Assembly: GCF_003287495.1 (NCBI RefSeq)
Contig: NZ_PRLE01000001.1
Span: 372,001 to 436,000 of the forward strand
Source: Faecalibacterium prausnitzii
GTDB taxonomy: Bacteria > Bacillota > Clostridia > Oscillospirales > Ruminococcaceae
Direction of reading: 5' to 3'
Length of the DNA stretch: 64,000 nt
Shown: one piece after another, positions 58,157 through 64,000 of the stretch
Position numbering within the stretch: the stretch's first letter is position 1
Layout of the letters: every line of letters begins with the position of its first letter
Position numbers and translations under genes: made by a program
Notes under the pieces: generated by a model
Told to the model about the DNA's origin: nothing
Database searches by the model: none
The model's input: only the letters and a program-made list of their open reading frames with translations

Positions 58157-58990
58157 TCAGGTCTCGTTGGCCGCGCTGAGCTGGCCCAGGGCCAGAAACT
58201 CTTCCAGCGAGAGGCCGCTGGCACGGATGGCAAGGGCGTTTTCCACCCCTACATACCGCCAGTGCCAGGGAGCAAAGGCCATGCCCGTGGCCGCCTGCCG
58301 GTCCTCCGGACAGCGGAGGATGAAACCATATTCGGCAGCATAAGCCGTCAGCCACTCATAGGCCCGGCTCTGGGCAAACGTCTCATCTTTCGCTGCGCTG
58401 TCCGCCGCCAGAATATCCGCCGCGTATCCGGTGGCGTACTCGCTGGCCTCCGGCATGGGCACGGTCAGCGCCGCTTTGGCAGAGGCTTCCTCTTCCGAGA
58501 GGCCTTTTTCCAGGTACGCCTGTTTTGCGGCATCAAAGGCAGCCTGCCGGGCAGCCGCGTCCTGATAGCCGGTTTCCAGCGTCAGGGCAATGCCGCTGTT
58601 CCGGGCAGCCTCGGCCATGGTGCGGTACTGCTGAGCAGCTTCCGCTTCCAGCTGCTGGCCCGTGGCATCGTCCGCCACGGCAAGCTCCGGAGTGGGCTCC
58701 GCCGTCAGGGGGAGGTTCGTGTTTACCAGCGCCAGCCGCCCGTCCGCAAGGTCGAGGGTATAGGCACTGCCGTCATACTGCTGGGCCTCAAACACCTCCG
58801 GCCCCGCAATGAGGGCGTGGGCTTTGGGCAGCAGCCAGAGGATGCCCGTGGTCATCAGGACCATGGCTCCGGCACAGGCACCCAGAAAAAGCACCCAGTT
58901 ACGCACCAGCCGCAGACGGCGGCGGATACGGCGCTGGCGGCGGGTCGGCTGCGGGGCAGCGCGGCGGGGGGTAGCTTGATTTTGCTCCAT
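58157..58990 (-). CDS. Degenerate D-Ala-D-Ala carboxypeptidase (M15/VanY-like), membrane-anchored
   Basis: This 277-residue protein has an Arg-rich cytosolic start, one helix (about 31-54) and an M15B domain outside the cell. Family landmarks are present: LALVNTNLPL, GFILRCPED, TGMAFAPWHWRYVG and LSLEEFL. Two key residues are not: the zinc His of the SxHxxGxAxD motif is Tyr185 (SEYATGYAAD) and the catalytic Glu before PWH is Ala240. D192 and H243 remain. It is therefore probably inactive and may bind peptidoglycan. It is the first gene of the M16-lgt run. The ATG at 58990 (MEQNQA) follows AGAAGGGAAC. Confidence 0.85.
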   Translation of the reverse strand: MEQNQATPRRAAPQPTRRQRRIRRRLRLVRNWVLFLGACAGAMVLMTTGILWLLPKAHALIAGPEVFEAQQYDGSAYTLDLADGRLALVNTNLPLTAEPTPELAVADDATGQQLEAEAAQQYRTMAEAARNSGIALTLETGYQDAAARQAAFDAAKQAYLEKGLSEEEASAKAALTVPMPEASEYATGYAADILAADSAAKDETFAQSRAYEWLTAYAAEYGFILRCPEDRQAATGMAFAPWHWRYVGVENALAIRASGLSLEEFLALGQLSAANET

Positions 58991-59113
58991 AACGAATGTT
59001 CCCTTCTCACAGCAGTGCAAAACTGCGTCTGCGGCATTTACAGACACAATTTATATTATACACCCCTTTGCAGAAGCTGTAAACGCCAACCGCTGTAAAA
59101 GAATTATGAATGC

Positions 59114-59148
59114 AAAAAGCCTCCCTGCCCAAAACAGGCAGAGAGGCT
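59114..59148 (-). terminator. Terminator of the threonine operon
   Basis: AGCCTCTCTGCC pairs with GGCAGGGAGGCT on the minus strand (one mismatch) and is followed by TTTTTGC. It begins 13 bases after the lysC stop. Confidence 0.88.
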
Positions 59149-59160
59149 GAACTCTTTTGC

Positions 59161-60360
59161 TTAGTCGAACAGCATATCGTGGATGGCGCTGACAGCCTTG
59201 TCGGCGTCGGCACGGTCGATGATGCAGGAGATCTTGATCTCGCTGGTGGAGATCATCTTGATGTTGATGTTGTTGTTGGACAGTGCCTCAAACATCTTGG
59301 AAGCCACGCCGCTGTGGCTCTGCATACCGGCACCAACGATGGAGACCTTTGCGCAGGTCTCGTCGCAGGTGATATCCTGGAAGTTTGCACCCTCGCGCAG
59401 AGCTTTCAGTGCAATGTCGGCATCGCCCTCAGAGCAGGTAAAGCTGATGTCTTTCTTGCCGTCGCGGCCGGTGGACTGCAGGATGATGTCCACGTTGACA
59501 TTCTTCTGGGCCAGCAGGCCAAAGATCTTGAAGCTGGTGCCCGGCTCATCGGGAACGTTCAGAATCGTAATAACAGCAACGTCGGTATCCTTTGCGACGC
59601 CCTTGATCAGCATACCTTCCATGTCTTTGACAACCTCCTTGACGATGGTTCCCGGGACGGGATTCAGGCTGGAAAGCACTTCCAGCTCCACGTTATACTT
59701 CTTTGCCAGCTCCACGCTGCGGTTGTTGAGCACCTGTGCGCCGAGGGAGGCCAGCTCCAGCATCTCGTCAAAGGTGATCTCTTTCAGCTTGCGGGTGTTG
59801 CGCACCTTGCGCGGGTCGGCGGTGTAAACGCCCTCCACGTCGGTAAAGATCTGGCAGCGGTCCGCGTGCAGGGCAGCCGCAATGGCAACCGCGCTGGTAT
59901 CCGAGCCGCCGCGGCCCAGGGTGGTGATATCATCCAGCTTGTTCAGGCCCTGGAAGCCTGCCACGACCACCACGCGGTTGCGCTCCAGCTCGGAGGAGAT
60001 GCGCTCCGTCTCCAGCTTGGTGATGCGGGCCTTGGTGTAGGCACGGTCGGTGCGGAAACCAGCCTGCCAGCCCGTCAGGCTGGTGGCATGGCAGCCGATC
60101 TCGTTCAGCGCCATGGCCAGCAGTGAGATGCTGATCTCCTCACCAGCTGCCAGCAGCATATCCATCTCACGGGCAGAGGGGTCGTGGCTGATCTCAGCCG
60201 CTTTCGCGATCAGGTCGTCGGTGGTATCGCCCTGGGCAGACACCACGACCACCACGTCATTTCCCGCGTTGTGGGTATTGGCCACGATACGGGCCACGTT
60301 GAAGATACGGTCCCGGTCCTTCACCGAAGAACCGCCGAACTTCTGTACGATCAACGCCAT
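59161..60360 (-). CDS. lysC: Aspartate kinase
   Basis: This 399-residue enzyme starts the aspartate pathway. It has the kinase start IVQKFGGSSVKD, the TTLGRGGSDTSAVA and FTDVEGVYTADPR blocks and two C-terminal ACT domains for feedback control (about 265-399). It is the monofunctional type. As the last gene of an operon with hom and thrB, it is likely threonine-sensitive, though the sequence alone does not prove this. It is 21 bases after thrB. Confidence 0.96.
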   Translation of the reverse strand: MALIVQKFGGSSVKDRDRIFNVARIVANTHNAGNDVVVVVSAQGDTTDDLIAKAAEISHDPSAREMDMLLAAGEEISISLLAMALNEIGCHATSLTGWQAGFRTDRAYTKARITKLETERISSELERNRVVVVAGFQGLNKLDDITTLGRGGSDTSAVAIAAALHADRCQIFTDVEGVYTADPRKVRNTRKLKEITFDEMLELASLGAQVLNNRSVELAKKYNVELEVLSSLNPVPGTIVKEVVKDMEGMLIKGVAKDTDVAVITILNVPDEPGTSFKIFGLLAQKNVNVDIILQSTGRDGKKDISFTCSEGDADIALKALREGANFQDITCDETCAKVSIVGAGMQSHSGVASKMFEALSNNNINIKMISTSEIKISCIIDRADADKAVSAIHDMLFD

Positions 60361-60381
60361 AGTTTGTCACTCTCCTTTAAT

Positions 60382-61287
60382 TCACTCTACGGTCGCGCCG
60401 GTATTATCGGCATCCAGCCGCAGCAATGTAAATGCTTCACATCCGTCCAGGCCCTCCAGGAGCTCCAGCCCCTTTTCCAGCTTGGAATAGAATTTCTCCG
60501 CCGTGGCTTTTTCGCCCACGGCCATCACGGTGCTGCCTGCACCCGAGACATACACAGCCTTGGCACCGCACAGGCGGGCCATCTCAAACACCTCTTTGGA
60601 GCCCGGCATCAGGGGCATCCGGTAGGGTTGGTGCAGCTTATCCTCGGTGGCAATGGCCAGCAGGTCATGCCGTCCCTCGCAGAATGCCGCCGGTACCAGC
60701 GCCGCGCGGGACAGGTTATACACCGCGTCCTTGTGGGCGATCTCCTTGGGCAGGGCCGCACGGGCCGCCTCGGTCAGGAGCTTGTAGTCCGGCACAATGG
60801 CCGCAAAGCAGAGGGTCTGGTCCACATCCCGCTTGACGGAGTAGACCACGCCGTCTTCATACACGCTGCTGGTCAGGCCGCCCAGCAGGGCCGGTGCCAC
60901 GTTGTCCGGGTGGCCCTCAATGGAAGTAGCCAGCGTCAGCAGTTCCTGGGTGTTGAGCACATCGCCCAGCATCCGGTTGGCTCCCAACAGACCCGCAATG
61001 ATGCAGGCAGAGGAAGAACCCAGGCCTCTTGCCATGGGGATGGGATTCGTCTGCACGATCTTGAGGGGCGGGATGGTCTTGCCCACCTTATCAAACAGGC
61101 CCTTGGCCGAGCGGTACACGAGGTTGGACTCGTTGCGGGGGATGCGGGTGCCGTCCGCCGAGGAAATTTCCAGATGGTCGCTCTCCTCAAACGTAACGGT
61201 ATTGTAAAGGGTCACTGCCAGGCCCAGCGCGTCAAAACCGGAGCCAACGTTGGCGCTGGTGGCCGGGACCGAAACCTTGATCTTCAT
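60382..61287 (-). CDS. thrB: Homoserine kinase
   Basis: This 301-residue GHMP kinase begins KIKVSVPATSANVGSGFDALGLA and has the ATP loop PMARGLGSSSACIIAG, EGHPDNVAPAL and the C-terminal VSGAGSTVMAV. It phosphorylates homoserine before threonine synthase (not in this window). GAAAGGTGCAGCC precedes the ATG. It lies between hom and lysC in one operon. Confidence 0.96.
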   Translation of the reverse strand: MKIKVSVPATSANVGSGFDALGLAVTLYNTVTFEESDHLEISSADGTRIPRNESNLVYRSAKGLFDKVGKTIPPLKIVQTNPIPMARGLGSSSACIIAGLLGANRMLGDVLNTQELLTLATSIEGHPDNVAPALLGGLTSSVYEDGVVYSVKRDVDQTLCFAAIVPDYKLLTEAARAALPKEIAHKDAVYNLSRAALVPAAFCEGRHDLLAIATEDKLHQPYRMPLMPGSKEVFEMARLCGAKAVYVSGAGSTVMAVGEKATAEKFYSKLEKGLELLEGLDGCEAFTLLRLDADNTGATVE

Positions 61288-61316
61288 GGCTGCACCTTTC
61301 CTTTGTTTTGTAACAC

Positions 61317-62552
61317 TCAGTCTTCATCCGGCAGGCGCTTGAGCCACAGCTTGACGCTGCCGCCCACGGCCTCTACCTTGCGGGCTGCCTCGGCCAGAGC
61401 CTTTTCATCGGCTTGTTCCACAAAGTAGGAGCAGCCCTCGTAGTGCTCATCCACCACACGGCCTTTGCCGTAGATGGCTTCCGCCACCGCCGGAGCAATC
61501 CCTGCCACACGCACATAGTATGCGGTGGGCGTCGGGTCGGTGAGCATCCCATCCACAGGCTCCGCGGGCTGCCAGAACAGGCTGTCGTGGACCTTGGAGC
61601 CGTTCTTGAGGGCGTCCACCACATCGGCCACCACGGCGCTGGCGGTGGGCAGCTTGCCCGCGCCCTTGCCGTAAAAGACCACGTCGCCCAGCATGTCGCC
61701 CTTGACCAGCACGGCGTTGAACACATCATCCACGCCGGCCAGCTGGTTGGCTTTGGGCACGAGGCAGGGCTCCACGCCCGCGGCCACGCTGCCGTCCTCG
61801 CCCCGCTTCATCCAGGCAATGAGCTTGATGACACAGCCCAGCTTCTCAGCAGCGGCCACATCGGCCACCGTGATGTCCCGGATGCCTCGGGTGGGGATGT
61901 TCTGGGGGTAGATCTGATGGCCGCAGACCAGTGAGGACAGAATGGCGATCTTGCGGCAGGCGTCGCGGCCATCCACGTCATCGCCGGGATCCTTGGTCTC
62001 GGCGTACCCCAGCTCCTGGGCGATCTTCAAAGCCTCGTCAAAGCCCAGATTCTCCCGCACCATCTTGGTCAGCATGAAGTTGGTGGTGCCGTTCACGATG
62101 CCCTCCACCTCGGTGATGACATTGGCGGCCAGGCACTGATGCATCGGGGTGATGATCGGCGTGCCGCCGCCCACCGAAGCCTCAAACAGGAACGCGCAGT
62201 TGTGAGCCTTGGCCAGGCCCAGCAGCTCGGCGCCGTAGGTGGCCACCATCTCCTTGTTGGAGGTGCAGACGCTCCGGCCGCTCTCGAGGCAGGCCTTGAC
62301 ATAGGGGTACGCAAACCGCGTGCCGCCGATGGTCTCTACCACGACGCGGATCTCAGGGTCTTCCAGGATGGTGTCAAAGTTCTTGACGAACAGATGGGCA
62401 GCCGGATGATTGGAGAAATCCTTGGGGTCCAGAATATACTTGACCTCCACCGGCTCGCCTGCCCGGCGGGAGACACCGGCTGCATTGCGGCAGAGCACCT
62501 CGTACACGCCGCTGCCAACCGTGCCAAACCCTAAAATTGCAATCTTGGCCAT
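61317..62552 (-). CDS. hom: Homoserine dehydrogenase
   Basis: This 411-residue enzyme has the NAD-binding start KIAILGFGTVGSGVYEVL, the catalytic block KDPGDDVDGRDACRKIAILSSL (in part), GTTNFMLTKM and a C-terminal ACT-like domain. It makes homoserine from aspartate semialdehyde. It follows the ACT-domain gene by 45 bases and precedes thrB by 29. An ATG with GGAAAGAGGGAAAAT upstream marks the start. Confidence 0.97.
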   Translation of the reverse strand: MAKIAILGFGTVGSGVYEVLCRNAAGVSRRAGEPVEVKYILDPKDFSNHPAAHLFVKNFDTILEDPEIRVVVETIGGTRFAYPYVKACLESGRSVCTSNKEMVATYGAELLGLAKAHNCAFLFEASVGGGTPIITPMHQCLAANVITEVEGIVNGTTNFMLTKMVRENLGFDEALKIAQELGYAETKDPGDDVDGRDACRKIAILSSLVCGHQIYPQNIPTRGIRDITVADVAAAEKLGCVIKLIAWMKRGEDGSVAAGVEPCLVPKANQLAGVDDVFNAVLVKGDMLGDVVFYGKGAGKLPTASAVVADVVDALKNGSKVHDSLFWQPAEPVDGMLTDPTPTAYYVRVAGIAPAVAEAIYGKGRVVDEHYEGCSYFVEQADEKALAEAARKVEAVGGSVKLWLKRLPDED

Positions 62553-62597
62553 GTATTTTCCCTCTTTCCCTATTGCTTCAAAAATACAGAGTCGGTT

Positions 62598-63029
62598 TTA
62601 CAGATTATATCCGCAGTGGACCCCCACCACCATCCGCTGGCGGCTGAGCTTTTCGGTCAGTTCCTCGGGGGTCATCTGCATGGTGTCGGTCCGGATGGTA
62701 ACGGCCACCAGCGCCGCGCCATTTTCCGGCGTGGACTGATTGATGGTCACGATGCTGGCTCCGGCCGCGCTGATGCCGGCCAGCAGGCTCTGCAAAGCGC
62801 CCGTTTCGTCCCGCAGCGTCGCCATGACGGTGATGACCTCCCGGCCATTCTCGGAATCAAAAATGCAATCCTTATATTTATAAAAAGCACTGCGGGACAG
62901 GTCCACACTGCGGGTCGCAGCCGAGATGCTGCGTGCCTCGCCGCTGGCCAGAAGTTCCTTGGCGCGTACCACCTTGAGGAAAACTTCCGGCAGGACCTGT
63001 GCGTCTACCAGATAAAAGCGGCGTTCCAA
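62598..63029 (-). CDS. ACT domain protein (UPF0735/PheB-like)
   Basis: This 143-residue protein starts RRFYLVDAQVLPEVFLKVVRAKELL after a TTG, with a helix-turn-helix-like stretch (AATRSVDLSRSAFYKYKD) and a C-terminal ACT domain (VITVMATLRDETGALQSLL). Such proteins usually precede hom in Firmicutes and are thought to act as amino-acid-responsive regulators. The TTG at 63029 is chosen because GAGGTG lies six bases upstream; the frame is open to 63092. It heads the threonine operon and could be the sensor for it. Confidence 0.9.
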   Translation of the reverse strand: MERRFYLVDAQVLPEVFLKVVRAKELLASGEARSISAATRSVDLSRSAFYKYKDCIFDSENGREVITVMATLRDETGALQSLLAGISAAGASIVTINQSTPENGAALVAVTIRTDTMQMTPEELTEKLSRQRMVVGVHCGYNL

Positions 63030-63068
63030 CTTGTTCACCTCACAAACACAAGTGTTCTTGCAGAGAAT

Positions 63069-63113
63069 ATAATAGCATCCGGCCTCACGCATTGCAAGAG
63101 GTCGGATGCTATT
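63069..63113 (-). promoter_or_regulatory. Promoter of the threonine operon overlapped by a 16-base inverted repeat
   Basis: TTGCAA (63092-63097), a 17-base spacer and TATTAT (63069-63074) lie on the minus strand. AATAGCATCCGGCCTC (63071-63086) pairs with GAGGTCGGATGCTATT (63098-63113), with one G-T. The repeat covers the -10 and flanks the -35. It may be an operator, or the terminator of the penicillin-binding protein gene, or both. Confidence 0.65.
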
Positions 63114-63196
63114 TTGTCAGATTATCCAGTTTTGCTGTCGGAAGCGCCGCTTTCCCGCACCGAATCACAAGGGCCCGGCCCGGAAAAGTATGATTT

Positions 63197-64000
63197 TTAA
63201 TCCGTCTCCACGCCCGTTGCGGCGGGGTCCGGGATCTGGGTTGCCTGTGTGTCGGCCGCGGACGCCGCACCGCTGCTGTGGGAGTAGTTGCAGGTATCGG
63301 GCAGGTCGTCCGCACGGTAGTACCCGGTCGCGCGGCTGGGGCAGTTGGGCCCGGCCAGCAGGCCGCTCTGGGTGCAGTAAGCACGCTCCACAACGCCGTC
63401 CGAGGTCGGGAACGCCTTGTAGGGCAGGTCTGCCTGCACCTGCTCCATATAGGCTTTCCATGCCTTGACGCAGGTTTTGGTCTTGGCCTGATCCTTGGAC
63501 AGGGTGTTGGTCATATCATAGGGTGCATCGTAGCCCCACCACACCGCGGTAACGTAGTACGGCGTGCCGCCCACGAACCAGAGGTCTCTTTCATCGCTGG
63601 CGGTACCGGTCTTACCAAAGGACTCCATGCCGCTGGAGTTGGGGTAGTTGCCGCGGGCCGTGCCCACATTGGAGTAGAGCACGTTTTTCAGCAGGCGATT
63701 CATCACATAGGCCGTCTGCGGGGTCAGGGCCTGATAGCTGGTGGCGTTGTTTTCCAGATAGATATTGCCGTCCCGGTCCAGCACACGGGTGTACAGGTGC
63801 GGGGTGGTATACTCGCCATCGTAGAAGATCTGGAACGCGGCTGCCAGTGCCATGGGCGTCACGCCGTGAGTCTGGCTGCCCATGACCATCTGGGCCAGAC
63901 CCACATCGTTGGTCGGATCCAGCGTGTTCAGCTGCAGGGTATTGTAAACAAAGTTGAAGATATTGCTTGCGCCCACCAGGTCACCCACACGGATGGCGAT
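63197..64000 (-). CDS. Class A penicillin-binding protein, C-terminal part (cut by window edge)
   Basis: About 268 residues of the transpeptidase end are visible. The KTG box reads FGKTGTASDERDLWFVGGTPYY, split by a loop, with the usual ALAAAFQIFYDGEYTTPHLY region before it. The Ser-x-x-Lys and SxN motifs lie beyond the edge. It cross-links peptidoglycan outside the membrane. The C-terminal tail (after about residue 205 of the visible part) is rich in Cys, Asp, Ala and Thr, with CTQSGLLAGPNCPS and DTCNYSH, which could form disulfides or bind the wall. The frame is open to the last base. Confidence 0.9.
   Translation of the reverse strand: MAIRVGDLVGASNIFNFVYNTLQLNTLDPTNDVGLAQMVMGSQTHGVTPMALAAAFQIFYDGEYTTPHLYTRVLDRDGNIYLENNATSYQALTPQTAYVMNRLLKNVLYSNVGTARGNYPNSSGMESFGKTGTASDERDLWFVGGTPYYVTAVWWGYDAPYDMTNTLSKDQAKTKTCVKAWKAYMEQVQADLPYKAFPTSDGVVERAYCTQSGLLAGPNCPSRATGYYRADDLPDTCNYSHSSGAASAADTQATQIPDPAATGVETD

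Noticed and set aside
63030-63196. T-box or other amino-acid riboswitch before the threonine operon
   Set aside because: The leader after the predicted start is only about 30 bases and has no T-box sequence; the repeat overlaps the promoter instead.

Overview
This window is high-GC chromosomal DNA from an anaerobic Firmicute, most likely a gut Ruminococcaceae/Oscillospiraceae member near Faecalibacterium, Gemmiger and Subdoligranulum. The clues are a SCIFF peptide with its radical SAM maturase, a SpoIVA homologue, clostridial operon orders (dnaX-ybaB-recR, rplU-rpmA-obg, ACT protein-hom-thrB-lysC) and two sugar ABC importers without their own ATPase. Genus is inferred from gene content, not from an rRNA gene. 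No rRNA, CRISPR array, prophage or insertion sequence was seen. Most non-annotated long open frames are antisense shadows of GC-rich genes.

Layout. 1-3.4 kb: a PLP decarboxylase (cut by the edge), scfB, scfA and a TIM-barrel-like gene. 3.5-5.6 kb: tRNA-Gln, a DUF2508 gene and spoIVA. 5.9-14.6 kb: a sialic-acid (nan) catabolic operon (substrate-binding protein, two permeases, NanA, NanQ-like, NanE, NanK-like, SGNH hydrolase) divergent from an RpiR regulator, with palindromic operators between them. 14.7-30.2 kb: a Pel-like exopolysaccharide operon on the minus strand (pelD, pelE, DUF2194 deacetylase, pelF, pelG) that runs on into CotH, VTC, DUF4956 and DUF4832 genes, a zinc-ribbon/PASTA pseudokinase and an Eis-type acetyltransferase. 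30.3-35.6 kb: ssrA, smpB, recR, ybaB, dnaX, SRP RNA and pta. 35.8-36.4 kb: a DinJ/YafQ toxin-antitoxin pair. 36.5-41 kb: family 4 uracil-DNA glycosylase, a P-loop ATPase and a DinG-like helicase fused to a PDDEXK nuclease domain. 41-47 kb: a LacI-regulated maltodextrin importer with MalQ. 47.4-48.3 kb: two tandem double-glycine-leader peptide genes of unknown role. 48.4-59 kb: housekeeping genes (PAP2, yebC, rRNA methyltransferase, mrnC, obg, rpmA, rplU, lgt), a YmfH/YmfF-like M16 pair and a degenerate M15 peptidase. 59.1-64 kb: the threonine pathway operon and the C-terminus of a class A penicillin-binding protein.

How the parts work together. The nan operon imports sialic acid and converts it to ManNAc-6-P and then GlcNAc-6-P. 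The mal cluster imports and disproportionates maltodextrins. Both importers must borrow an ATPase encoded elsewhere. The Pel-like operon should build, modify and export a cationic amino-sugar polymer. Its PelD keeps an RxxD motif at the expected cyclic-di-GMP site, and its promoter carries a perfect palindrome in the spacer.

The most unusual items are the Pel/CotH/VTC/pseudokinase operon, the double-glycine-leader pair with a palindrome-rich upstream region, the RpiR operators, and the enzyme homologues that have lost catalytic residues (PASTA pseudokinase, M15 peptidase).
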